From Aromatoleum evansii (lineage in GTDB: Bacteria > Pseudomonadota > Gammaproteobacteria > Burkholderiales > Rhodocyclaceae): DNA of 64,000 nucleotides. The notes beneath the pieces were generated by a model. The model saw only the letters and a list, made by a program, of their open reading frames with translations. It was not told where the DNA came from and searched no databases. A program made the translations under genes and the position numbers. Numbering within the stretch: the stretch's first letter is position 1; the number at the start of each line of letters is the position of its first letter. Shown here one piece after another: positions 29,855 through 37,108 of this stretch. The DNA is taken from contig NZ_WTVK01000016.1 in assembly GCF_012910805.1 (NCBI RefSeq), positions 41,331 through 105,330 on the forward strand. Reading direction: 5' to 3'.

Positions 29855-30583
29855 TCAATTCAGCTCATTCAGATAAAAATGCTCGGCCGTGGAATAGAGG
29901 CCGCGCCGCCATTCGACCGGTTTATCGCCATAGGTGTATGTGACGCGCTCGACCGACAGAAGCGGAGTGCCTTCCTGCACGCGCAATGTCTCGCTGGTGG
30001 ACCGGTCGGCCGCCACTGCACGGATCCGCTCCTGCGCGCGAATCATGCGCAGCCCGAAGCGCGTTTCGAACAGGCTGTAGAGCGATCCGTTCCAGCTCTG
30101 CAGCACCTCAAGGGTCAAGCCCTGGAAAATCTCGCCCGGTAGATAGATCTCGTCGATGACCACCGGTTTTTGGGCGAACTTGAGCAGGCGTCGTACGATG
30201 ATGATGGGCTCGCCCTGCTCGATGCCGAGCATGCGCGACGCTTCCTGTCCCGCCTTGGCGCGCCAGCAGTCCATCGGCACGCTCTGCGGGTGAGCGAGAT
30301 CCCCATCCATCGGCACGAGGCGCAGAAATCGGAAAAGCGCACGCGGATCGTTGTGCGACGCAACGAAGGTGCCCTTGCCCTGCTTGCGCACGAGAAGGTT
30401 CTCGGCCGCCATCTCGTCGATTGCCTTTCGGACCGTCCCCTGCGAGACGCTGAATCGCGAGGCGAGCTCCTGCTCGCTCGGAATCACCTGCCCGGGACGC
30501 CATTCGCCCGACTCAAGTGCCTGAAGAATCAAGCTCTTGATCTGCCGGTAAAGCGGACTGAAGGTTGGGGATTCCTGTGCCAT
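29855..30583 (-). CDS. GntR/HutC-family transcriptional regulator
   Basis: A 242-residue DNA-binding repressor or activator. The N-terminal winged helix (about 8-75) carries [42 protein letters not shown], a clear GntR helix-turn-helix. Residues about 95-235 form a UTRA ligand-binding domain ([24 protein letters not shown]). It lies between sdhC and mdh, so a TCA-cycle regulator responding to an organic acid is a reasonable inference; the ligand is unknown. The divergent intergenic region holds a perfect palindrome over its own -35, suggesting autoregulation. Confidence 0.92.
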   Translation of the reverse strand: MAQESPTFSPLYRQIKSLILQALESGEWRPGQVIPSEQELASRFSVSQGTVRKAIDEMAAENLLVRKQGKGTFVASHNDPRALFRFLRLVPMDGDLAHPQSVPMDCWRAKAGQEASRMLGIEQGEPIIIVRRLLKFAQKPVVIDEIYLPGEIFQGLTLEVLQSWNGSLYSLFETRFGLRMIRAQERIRAVAADRSTSETLRVQEGTPLLSVERVTYTYGDKPVEWRRGLYSTAEHFYLNELN

Positions 30584-30617
30584 GGGCGCATTTCATCACA
30601 AATTTTTTCGAACGTCC

Positions 30618-30647
30618 ATTATCGGTCTAATGTCTTATATAAGACAA
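30618..30647 (-). promoter_or_regulatory. Promoter of the GntR regulator gene
   Basis: TTGTCT (-35, 30647-30642) and GATAAT (-10, 30623-30618) are spaced by 18 bases on the minus strand. The -35 overlaps the palindrome at 30631-30646, as expected for autorepression. Confidence 0.55.
30631..30646. promoter_or_regulatory. Putative GntR operator
   Basis: TGTCTTATATAAGACA is a perfect 16-bp palindrome with GT...AC half-sites, the general form of GntR-family operators. It lies between the divergent regulator and mdh, about 54 bases before the predicted mdh transcription start and over the regulator's own -35. Confidence 0.75.
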
Positions 30648-30657
30648 GTGACATTAA

Positions 30658-30686
30658 TTGACACGCACTGGACTTGCTTCTACCAT
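30658..30686 (+). promoter_or_regulatory. mdh promoter
   Basis: TTGACA (30658-30663) and TACCAT (30681-30686) are exactly 17 bases apart, giving a consensus -35 and a 4/6 -10. The leader to the mdh ATG would be about 115 bases. Confidence 0.6.
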
Positions 30687-30806
30687 CCTCCCGCCCCGGA
30701 AACCGCTTTCGCGGATTCCATAGTCGAACGCCGAGCTGCAATCGCGGGCGCAAGATCTACAATCAAAACCGTCTTCTCTTCAATTCGCTTTAGAGGGAGT
30801 ACTCAG

Positions 30807-31796
30807 ATGAGCAAAGCCCCCGTCCGTGTCGCCGTCACCGGCGCTGCCGGCCAGATCGGATACAGCCTGCTGTTCCGCATCGCCAGCGGCGAAATGCTGG
30901 GCAAAGATCAGCCCGTGATCCTGCAACTGCTCGATCTGCCGCAGGCCCAGAAGGCGGTCAAGGGCGTCATGATGGAGCTGGAAGACTGCGCCTTCCCGCT
31001 GCTCGCCGGCATGGTCGCGACGGACGACCCGAACGTCGCATTCAAGGATGCCGACTACTGCCTGCTCGTCGGCGCCCGTCCGCGCGGCCCCGGCATGGAG
31101 CGCGCCGACCTCCTGACCGCGAACGGCGCGATCTTCACCGTTCAGGGCAAGGCGATTGCCGAGAACGCCAAGGAGACCGTCAAGGTCCTCGTCGTCGGCA
31201 ACCCCTGCAACACCAATGCCTACATTGCCGCCGCCGCTGCCAAGAAGGTCGGGCGCACCAACCCGAACAACTACCACGGCATGCTGCGCCTGGATCACAA
31301 CCGCGCCCTCTCGCAACTCGCCGCCAAGACTGGCCGCCCGGTCTCGAGCCTGAAGAAGATGGTCGTGTGGGGCAACCACTCGCCGTCGATGTACGCCGAT
31401 TACCGCTTCTGCACCTCGAATGGCGATTCGGTCAAGGCGCTCGTCAATGACCACGCCTGGAATAACGACGTGTTCCTGCCGACCGTCGGCAAGCGCGGCG
31501 CGGCGATCATCGACGCACGCGGCCTGTCGTCCGCCGCCTCGGCTGCGAACGCTGCCATCGACCACATGCGCGACTGGGCCCTCGGCTCCGACGACTGGGT
31601 CACCATGGGCGTTCCTTCCGACGGCTCCTACGGCATCCCGGCCGGCGTGGTGTTCGGCTTCCCCTGCGAGTGCAAGAACGGCGAATTCAAGATTCTCCAG
31701 GGCCTCGAGATCGACGAGTACTCGCGCGAGAAGATCAACAAGACCCTCGCCGAGCTCGAAGACGAGCGCGCAGCCGTTGCCGACATGCTGAAGTAA
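30807..31796 (+). CDS. mdh: Malate dehydrogenase
   Basis: A 329-residue NAD-dependent enzyme of the cytosolic/beta-proteobacterial MDH type, converting malate and oxaloacetate. The NAD-binding loop is [12 protein letters not shown] (10-21), the substrate arginine region is [14 protein letters not shown], and [13 protein letters not shown] and [13 protein letters not shown] with the catalytic His are present. The start at 30807 has AGGGAG 9 bases upstream; in-frame codons before it encode no homologous sequence. It is a probable single-gene unit ending at a strong terminator. Confidence 0.97.
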   Translation: MSKAPVRVAVTGAAGQIGYSLLFRIASGEMLGKDQPVILQLLDLPQAQKAVKGVMMELEDCAFPLLAGMVATDDPNVAFKDADYCLLVGARPRGPGMERADLLTANGAIFTVQGKAIAENAKETVKVLVVGNPCNTNAYIAAAAAKKVGRTNPNNYHGMLRLDHNRALSQLAAKTGRPVSSLKKMVVWGNHSPSMYADYRFCTSNGDSVKALVNDHAWNNDVFLPTVGKRGAAIIDARGLSSAASAANAAIDHMRDWALGSDDWVTMGVPSDGSYGIPAGVVFGFPCECKNGEFKILQGLEIDEYSREKINKTLAELEDERAAVADMLK

Positions 31797-31822
31797 TCAG
31801 CAGGCGCAACATCAAAAGGAAG

Positions 31823-31852
31823 AGCCGCGGCTGAGCGCCGCGGCTTTTTTTT
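31823..31852 (+). terminator. Rho-independent terminator of mdh
   Basis: AGCCGCGG / CCGCGGCT stem (31823-31830, 31838-31845) with a 7-base loop, followed by a run of T, 26 bases after the mdh stop. Confidence 0.9.
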
Positions 31853-31891
31853 GTCCGGCAGTTTAAGCAGAATCGAACCCTCGACACGTTT

Positions 31892-32887
31892 ATGGACAAT
31901 GCCATGCAACACCCTGCCGACGTTCTTTTTGCCGGGGAAAAACCCTTTCCGGCGCTACCCGCCGTCGATCACTACGCGGGCTCGGAGAAGCTCATGCGAA
32001 AGGCTCTGCAGTTGCAGCAGGAGCTCGGGCCGATCTTCGATGTGACCTGCGACTGCGAGGATGGTGCTCATGCCGGGGCCGAGGCCGAGCATGCGACGAT
32101 GGCTGCCGAAATGATTCTGTCAGGAGACAATCGTTTCGGTCGCGTCGGTGCACGCATTCATGACATCACGCACGGACATTGGGAGCAGGACCTCGAAATT
32201 CTTGTCGGGCTGGCGGGGCGCCGCCTGGCGTTCGTCACACTGCCCAAAGTCCGCTCCGCGCGTGACGCTGCGGAACAAATCCGGGCGTTGCGCGCGGTCG
32301 AAGCGTCGCACGGAATAGACAAGGCGATTCCGGTGCACGTGTTGATCGAGACGCATGGGGCGCTACGCGAAGCATGGGAGATCGCTGCCCTGGATAGCGT
32401 CGAGTCACTCGACTTCGGCCTCATGGATTTCGTGTCCGGACATCATGGAGCGATCCCCGGAAGCGCGATGACCAGCCCCGGGCAGTTCACACACCCGCTG
32501 GTGGTCCGGGCCAAAGTCGAGATCGCCGCCGCGGCGCTCGGCAATGGCGTCGTCCCGTCCCACAACGTCACCACCGAGCTGAAGGATCTCGATTACATAC
32601 GTGGGGATGCGGACCGTGCGCGCCGCGAGTTCGGCTACCTGCGCATGTGGAGCATCCATCCGAACCAGATCCGGCCCATCGTCGAGGCGATGCGCCCGGA
32701 CTTCTCGGAGGTCGAAGCCGCGGTCGAGATTCTCGTCAATGCCCAGGCCGTTGGCTGGGGGCCGACCCAGCACAAGGGCAAGCTCCACGATCGGGCCTCG
32801 TATCGGTATTTCTGGGAATTGCTATCGCGCGCCAAGGCGACCGGGATGGCGATCGGGGATGAAGCTGAACGGCGCTTCTTCGGTTGA
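31892..32887 (+). CDS. HpcH/HpaI (CitE-like) CoA-ester lyase
   Basis: A 331-residue TIM-barrel protein related to citrate-lyase beta subunit and malyl-/citramalyl-CoA lyases, enzymes that make or split CoA esters of hydroxy acids. It shows DVTCDCEDGAHAG with metal-binding acids, FVTLPKVRSARDA, HVLIETHGALREAWEIA (catalytic Glu), and GLMDFVSGHHGAIPGSAM. No citF or citD is nearby, so it is not a classical citrate lyase; malyl-CoA lyase-like activity is my preference. It follows mdh but has the mdh terminator before it. The alternative start at 31904 would remove four residues. Confidence 0.85.
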   Translation: MDNAMQHPADVLFAGEKPFPALPAVDHYAGSEKLMRKALQLQQELGPIFDVTCDCEDGAHAGAEAEHATMAAEMILSGDNRFGRVGARIHDITHGHWEQDLEILVGLAGRRLAFVTLPKVRSARDAAEQIRALRAVEASHGIDKAIPVHVLIETHGALREAWEIAALDSVESLDFGLMDFVSGHHGAIPGSAMTSPGQFTHPLVVRAKVEIAAAALGNGVVPSHNVTTELKDLDYIRGDADRARREFGYLRMWSIHPNQIRPIVEAMRPDFSEVEAAVEILVNAQAVGWGPTQHKGKLHDRASYRYFWELLSRAKATGMAIGDEAERRFFG

Positions 32888-32893
32888 AGGCGC

Positions 32894-32913
32894 GCCCCGC
32901 GAATCGGGGCTTT
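32894..32913 (+). terminator. Weak terminator after the lyase gene
   Basis: A 6-bp GCCCCG/CGGGGC stem with a 5-base loop, followed by TTT, 6 bases after the stop. The T-run is short. Confidence 0.5.
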
Positions 32914-33075
32914 CAGGTCAGAAACAAGCCGCGGCCTCCGCGATCAAGGGGCTGCGGGCCGTTTCGCCGGTGCGACGCGACTCTTCGGCGCTGTCCATGT
33001 CGCGCCGTATCAAGAAGCGAGAAAGCTGGCGCTCCCGGCGAGGCGCGCATTCGACCGGCCGGGAAAGCGAAACAC

Positions 33076-33345
33076 TCAGCGACCGCGGTACTGGCGCGGC
33101 GGCGGGGGAGGCGCGTCGCTTCGCTCTTCCTTGTGGCGGAAGCTGATCCGCGCCTTGGTAAGATCGTAGGGTGACAGTTCGACGCTGACCTTGTCGCCGG
33201 CCAGGATGCGGATACGATGCTTGCGCATCTTGCCCGAAGCGTAAGCCTGGACTTCCACGCCGTTTTCGAGGGTCACACGAAAGCGCGTGTCGGGAAGTAC
33301 CTCATTCACGACACCTTCCATTTCCAGCAGTTCTTCCTTCGCCAT
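33076..33345 (-). CDS. infA: Translation initiation factor IF-1 (extended paralogue)
   Basis: An 89-residue S1/OB-fold protein that binds the ribosomal A site during initiation. Residues 1-72 match IF-1 closely: [59 protein letters not shown]. About 17 extra residues follow ([17 protein letters not shown]), a proline- and arginine-rich tail absent from the usual 72-aa IF-1. Betaproteobacteria often carry a second, longer infA away from the ribosomal protein operon, and this is likely it. GAGGAG lies before the ATG, and a long leader precedes it. Confidence 0.93.
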   Translation of the reverse strand: MAKEELLEMEGVVNEVLPDTRFRVTLENGVEVQAYASGKMRKHRIRILAGDKVSVELSPYDLTKARISFRHKEERSDAPPPPPRQYRGR

Positions 33346-33689
33346 TTCAACTCCTCGAAAACAGGCAATATCCGGCGGCGCGACGGTCAGCATCAGCCCG
33401 CACGACGACCGTCCGTGGCGCGGCATTCGACCCCATCGCCCACAAGGGCAATGGCGCGACATCGGAACGCTCCAGACAATCGGAAATATGCAAAGCCGGG
33501 GAGGCGATGACGCTTTCGCTGCGACGTCGGGGATGACCGCGACAACCGGCAGAGAATGAGCCGGAACGGGGTTTCGATCCGGATCTTTAATGCCCGAATT
33601 ATAGCGGATTGCGCGATCCGCCCCCAAATCCGGCGATTTCCGGATTCGATTGTGCGTCGCACATGTCCGCCTTTCCTTATAATGAAACG
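33346..33689. other. 344-base gap: infA leader and divergent promoters
   Basis: No gene is visible here. On the minus strand, TTGGGG (33627-33622) and TATAAT (33603-33598) are 18 bases apart and form a likely infA promoter. Its transcript would carry a leader of about 245 bases with several short inverted repeats (for example CCGGC...GCCGG at 33546-33564). On the plus strand, a perfect TATAAT at 33678-33683 lies just before the cyclase ATG at 33690. Confidence 0.55.
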
Positions 33690-34583
33690 ATGTCGGCTCC
33701 CGAAACCTCCCCTGAGACCTGTACCGTTTTTTTTGCCGACCTGGCCGGCAGCACGCAGCTTTACGAGCGCGCCGGGGACGCCGCCGCCTACCGCCTGATC
33801 GAGCAATGCCTGCTCGGGATGCGACAGGAAATCCTGGCCTGCGGCGGCAGGGTAATCAAGAACACCGGGGATGGACTGCTCGCCGTTTTTCCCGACGCGA
33901 ACAACGCGCCCGAGGCGGCGATACGGATTCACTACGTCGTTCAGGATCTGCCTCGCGTGTCGGGGCACAAAATGGCGGTGCGCGTCGCGTTCCATACCGG
34001 AACGGTGATCGTTAGCGACGAGGACGTCTTTGGCGACACGGTGAATGTGGCGGCCCGTCTGCTCGAACTGGCGACACCCGGGCGTGCAATTGCATCCGAA
34101 CAAAGCGTCCTTGCGCTCAAGCCGGAATGGCGCAATCTCATGCATCCGCTCCAGAGCAGAAGCCTGCGGGGGGTGTCGCGCCTGACGGCGCCGTTCGAAT
34201 TGGTGTGTGAATCCGCGGGCGATCTGACCGTGGTTCAGAGCGTGCAACTCGGTGCTGAAGACGCAGCGGAGTTGCGACTGAGCATTGCGGACCGTTCAAT
34301 GACCCTGAACGCTCAGGCTCCGAGCGCACGACTGGGGCGCGGAAGTTCTTCGGAGATCCGCGTAACGGACACGCGCGCCTCGCGGGAACATGCCTACATC
34401 GAACTGCGTGGCGACAAGTTCGTTCTTGTCGACCGGAGCAGTAACGGCACCTTCGTCGCCATTGACGGTGAACGCGAGTTCATACTTTCGCACGAGGAAG
34501 TCGTGCTGCGAAAACGCGGGCGTATCGCCCTTGGCAGATCCACCGCGGAAAGTCACGACGTCATCGAATTCACCTGCCTGTAA
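33690..34583 (+). CDS. Class III adenylate/guanylate cyclase with FHA domain
   Basis: A 297-residue soluble protein. The N-terminal cyclase domain (about 10-175) has [10 protein letters not shown] with metal-binding Asp17, [13 protein letters not shown] with Asp61, and [15 protein letters not shown], all hallmarks of class III cyclases. The C-terminal FHA domain (about 205-290) contains [20 protein letters not shown] and DRSSNGTFV, which bind phosphothreonine peptides. Output could therefore respond to Ser/Thr phosphorylation; no kinase of that type is in the window. Start is uncertain: ATG 33690 is used, ATG 33663 (nine residues longer) is possible. Confidence 0.9.
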   Translation: MSAPETSPETCTVFFADLAGSTQLYERAGDAAAYRLIEQCLLGMRQEILACGGRVIKNTGDGLLAVFPDANNAPEAAIRIHYVVQDLPRVSGHKMAVRVAFHTGTVIVSDEDVFGDTVNVAARLLELATPGRAIASEQSVLALKPEWRNLMHPLQSRSLRGVSRLTAPFELVCESAGDLTVVQSVQLGAEDAAELRLSIADRSMTLNAQAPSARLGRGSSSEIRVTDTRASREHAYIELRGDKFVLVDRSSNGTFVAIDGEREFILSHEEVVLRKRGRIALGRSTAESHDVIEFTCL

Positions 34584-34623
34584 GTAACGCGGCAGGCGTC
34601 GAGGCGCCCTCCTCCGCGGCACT

Positions 34624-34953
34624 TCAGTGCTTGGCGCAGTCTGCACGGCAAGCCGCGCAGTTGCTCCGATCCACCCGTTTTCCGAGTGCCTGCTGGAGCG
34701 CACATACGGATCGCCGGCAACACACGACCGCCGCACCTTCCTTGCTTGCCGCTTCACGGAAACGCTGCATTACGTTGTGTCCGAGGAAGTCGGTGAAGAG
34801 AATCACCATTCCTATCCCGGCCGGCAGAGTCGCACTACGGCGCTGGTGAGCCGTTTCCCGGCCGCTTACGTGCCCGGCAATGCGGATCCCGAATTCCGAC
34901 AGGACATTCGGAATGTTGCCGAGGCGATCAGCTCCCACAATCAGTGCATCCAT
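34624..34953 (-). CDS. DUF2325 protein with cysteine-rich tail
   Basis: A 109-residue protein fitting DUF2325: MDALIVGADRLGNIPNVLSEFGI, HVSGRETAHQRRSATLPAG, VILFTDFLGHNVMQRFREAA, CRRSVCALQQAL. Function is unknown. The C-terminal 30 residues contain SNCAACRADCAKH, which with the earlier CCRRSVC gives several cysteines that could bind a metal or be redox-active. It is divergent from the ferric transporter gene fbpA, and the shared region carries Fur-box-like palindromes, so an iron-linked role is inferred. Confidence 0.78.
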   Translation of the reverse strand: MDALIVGADRLGNIPNVLSEFGIRIAGHVSGRETAHQRRSATLPAGIGMVILFTDFLGHNVMQRFREAASKEGAAVVCCRRSVCALQQALGKRVDRSNCAACRADCAKH

Positions 34954-34970
34954 GTTATTCCTCGTCGGTA

Positions 34971-34987
34971 TTGCGAATCATTCGCAA
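34971..34987. promoter_or_regulatory. Fur-box-like palindrome 1
   Basis: TTGCGAATCATTCGCAA is a perfect 8-1-8 palindrome with the GCGAAT-N-ATTCGC core seen in many betaproteobacterial Fur sites. It lies 18 bases upstream of the DUF2325 ATG, in the fbpA intergenic region. Confidence 0.7.
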
Positions 34988-35000
34988 CTATAGTGCCTGC

Positions 35001-35041
35001 AATGCGAACTATTTGCAAGTAAGAATTGTTCTCGATAGTAT
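35001..35041 (+). promoter_or_regulatory. fbpA promoter overlapped by second Fur-like site
   Basis: TTGCAA (35013-35018) and TAGTAT (35036-35041) are 17 bases apart, a good sigma-70 promoter. A second, imperfect Fur-like site (AATGCGAACTATTTGCAAG, 35001-35019) covers the -35, which would allow iron repression. Confidence 0.6.
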
Positions 35042-35078
35042 TGCGCCATCACCTCATGACGAAACAAGGAAACCCCCG

Positions 35079-36098
35079 ATGAAAAAGACGCTGATCGCTT
35101 CCATCCTCACCGGCATCGGTGCCCTGTCCGGCCAGGCCATCGCCGCCGACACGGAGCTGAACCTGTACTCGGCGCGCCACTACCAGACCGACGAGGCCTT
35201 GTATTCAAACTTCACCAAGCAGACCGGGATCAAGATCAACCGGATCGAAGCCAAGGAAGATGAGCTGCTCGAGCGCATCCGCAACGAGGGTGCGAACAGC
35301 CCGGCTGATGTCTTCATCACCGTCGATGCATCGCGCCTGGCCAAGGCAGACGAACTCGGGATCTTTGCGCCGGTGAAGTCCAAGGTGCTGGAAGAGCGGA
35401 TTCCCGCGCATCTGCGTGCCGCGAACTGGTACGCGTATTCGACGCGCGCTCGCGTGATCGTGTACAACAAGGATTCGGTGAAGGCGGACGATGTTCAGAC
35501 CTACGAAAGCCTCGCCTCCCCCGCACTCAAGGGCAAGATCTGCTCGCGCTCGGGCAGCCACCCGTACAACATTTCCCTCGGGGCGGCCCTGGTGAAGCAC
35601 AACGGCGCTGAAGCGACCGAAACCTGGGCCAAAAACGTGGTCGCGAATTTCGCTCGTGCCCCGAAGGGCGGCGATACCGACCAGATCAAGGCAGTCGCGG
35701 CTGGCGAGTGCGGCGTGACGATCGCCAACACTTATTATCTTGCGCGCCTGATGAATTCCGACAAGCCCGAGGACAAGGCCGTGGTCGCGAAGATCGGCAC
35801 CGTCTGGCCGAACCAGAATACTTGGGGCACGCACATCAACATTTCGGGCGCGGGCATGCTGAAGAACGCCCCGAACAAGGGTGCCGCGGTCAAGTTCCTC
35901 GAGTATCTGGCGTCGGACGAGGCGCAGGCCTACTTCGCCAACGGCAACAACGAGTGGCCCGTTGTCGCGAACGTCAAGGTGAGCAACGCTGCGCTCGACA
36001 CACTTGGCAAGTTCAAGGCGGACACGCTGCCGATCGGCGAACTCGCCAGCACGACCGCCGAAGCGCAGAAGATCTACGACCGCGCGGGCTTCCGCTGA
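35079..36098 (+). CDS. fbpA: Ferric iron ABC transporter, periplasmic binding protein
   Basis: A 339-residue periplasmic protein of the FbpA/FutA family that delivers Fe3+ to the permease. MKKTLIASILTGIGALSGQAIA is a signal peptide, cleaved before ADTELNLYSARHY. EGANSPADVFITVDASRLAKADELG is typical, and the ANTYYLARL segment contains the paired tyrosines that ligate iron. The start at 35079 is chosen from the signal peptide; upstream residues are not conserved in type. It is a monocistronic unit with two hairpins downstream, and FbpB and FbpC are encoded in separate units nearby. Confidence 0.94.
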   Translation: MKKTLIASILTGIGALSGQAIAADTELNLYSARHYQTDEALYSNFTKQTGIKINRIEAKEDELLERIRNEGANSPADVFITVDASRLAKADELGIFAPVKSKVLEERIPAHLRAANWYAYSTRARVIVYNKDSVKADDVQTYESLASPALKGKICSRSGSHPYNISLGAALVKHNGAEATETWAKNVVANFARAPKGGDTDQIKAVAAGECGVTIANTYYLARLMNSDKPEDKAVVAKIGTVWPNQNTWGTHINISGAGMLKNAPNKGAAVKFLEYLASDEAQAYFANGNNEWPVVANVKVSNAALDTLGKFKADTLPIGELASTTAEAQKIYDRAGFR

Positions 36099-36101
36099 TC
36101 G

Positions 36102-36136
36102 TTAAGTCTGCGGCGGAGGCTCCGTCGCAGACTTAA
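36102..36136 (+). terminator. Hairpin directly after fbpA
   Basis: Sixteen-base arms 36102-36117 and 36121-36136 pair with one G-T wobble around a 3-base loop, starting 3 bases after the stop. Only TT follows, so it may act as a 3'-end stabiliser rather than a terminator. Confidence 0.55.
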
Positions 36137-36163
36137 TTTCGACAAGAGCGAGAAGGGAAAAGG

Positions 36164-36201
36164 ATGACGCCTTCCGGTTTGACCGGAAGGCGTCATTTTT
36201 T
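36164..36201 (+). terminator. Strong intrinsic terminator downstream of fbpA
   Basis: Perfect 15-bp stem (36164-36178, 36182-36196) with a TTG loop, then a run of T. The minus-strand side is followed by CCTTTTCCC, so it may also stop transcription from the convergent gene at 36252. Confidence 0.92.
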
Positions 36202-36251
36202 GTACTACCCCCGCAACGCGCCCGAAACGAGCATGTTGCAGACCGACCTCC

Positions 36252-36650
36252 TTACTCGGATTGCGGGCTCGGTGTCGTATTCGGCTTCGGGGAACGCTTG
36301 CGGAACTTGCGTGCAGGCTTCTTGGCCGGCACCTCGTCTGCGTTTGGGGCCGCAGGAGTGGCGTTCTTTGGGGGGGCTGCCGGCTTTTGCTGCGCGGGAG
36401 GCTTGCCTTGTCCGCCTTGCTTTTGCGGACGGCCCCCTTGGCGCGGCCCGCGGGCCGGCTTGACGCCCAGCCCGGTCGATGGGGTCGGGCGCCTGAGGTT
36501 CGGGTCGGGCGCGCCCTCACGATTCCCGGGGGCAAGGCTGATCTCGAGTTCGTTGAGCTCGTCCCATTCGGCGTCGGAGCGCTGGTTGTCGGGTATCGCC
36601 AGCAGTTCCTGCAGGCGACGACGCGGAGAGGTCGATTGCGGTGCATTCAT
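36252..36650 (-). CDS. Basic low-complexity protein, unknown function
   Basis: I do not recognise this 132-residue protein. Residues 1-40 look ordered (RRRLQELLAIPDNQRSDAEWDELNELEISLA), while residues 45-132 are rich in Pro, Lys, Arg, Gln, Ala and Gly and predicted disordered (KPARGPRQGGRPQKQ, KKPARKFRKRSPK). A basic disordered tail suggests nucleic-acid or ribosome contact, but nothing more can be said. It lies 102 bases after the receiver-like gene on the same strand. Coding status is supported by codon pattern and a normal ATG. Confidence 0.6.
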   Translation of the reverse strand: MNAPQSTSPRRRLQELLAIPDNQRSDAEWDELNELEISLAPGNREGAPDPNLRRPTPSTGLGVKPARGPRQGGRPQKQGGQGKPPAQQKPAAPPKNATPAAPNADEVPAKKPARKFRKRSPKPNTTPSPQSE

Positions 36651-36752
36651 GGTCGAATTATCCCATCGTTCGGGCTTGCACGCTCTTGTTCTTGCTCAAA
36701 AAGTCTCGCCTGCAGCGGGTACTGCGGACGCCTTGGCCTTGTGGCGAGTCGT

Positions 36753-37070
36753 TCACTTGGGAAAACGACGTGACACTCGCTCGACGATCGATCCGCGCGC
36801 GGCGACCTCGGTCGCCCCAGCCTGCTTGGCCGCCTCGAATGCCTCGGGATCATATTGCGGAGCGAAAACGATGATATCGACTTCGGGAAAGTTCGCACGC
36901 AACTGCGTGATGTGATCGCAAGCATTACGCACCGCAAGATCGACCACGATGCAGTCTGGCGTTTCCGTGCCGCGCTTCTTGAGCATGGTCGCACCCGAGG
37001 CCTTCCACTCGGACTCGAGGCGCATGCGGTTAATCAAATCATCACACCACAACAATATCTTGATTGTCAT
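36753..37070 (-). CDS. Degenerate stand-alone receiver-like protein
   Basis: A 105-residue protein with the length and strand pattern of a response-regulator receiver: KILLWCDDLINRMRLESEW (acidic pair), PDCIVVDLAV (possible phospho-Asp), VDIIVFAPQ, then AGATEVAARGS. The position of the invariant Lys is not Lys, and the Thr/Ser switch region reads FAPQ, so it is probably a pseudo-receiver. The gene starts 38 bases after the fbpB stop on the same strand and may be co-transcribed with the iron permease. Its partner is unknown. Confidence 0.65.
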   Translation of the reverse strand: MTIKILLWCDDLINRMRLESEWKASGATMLKKRGTETPDCIVVDLAVRNACDHITQLRANFPEVDIIVFAPQYDPEAFEAAKQAGATEVAARGSIVERVSRRFPK

Positions 37071-37108
37071 CCCCTAACCTCCGCAATCTTTCTCATTCGA
37101 AACGCAAT

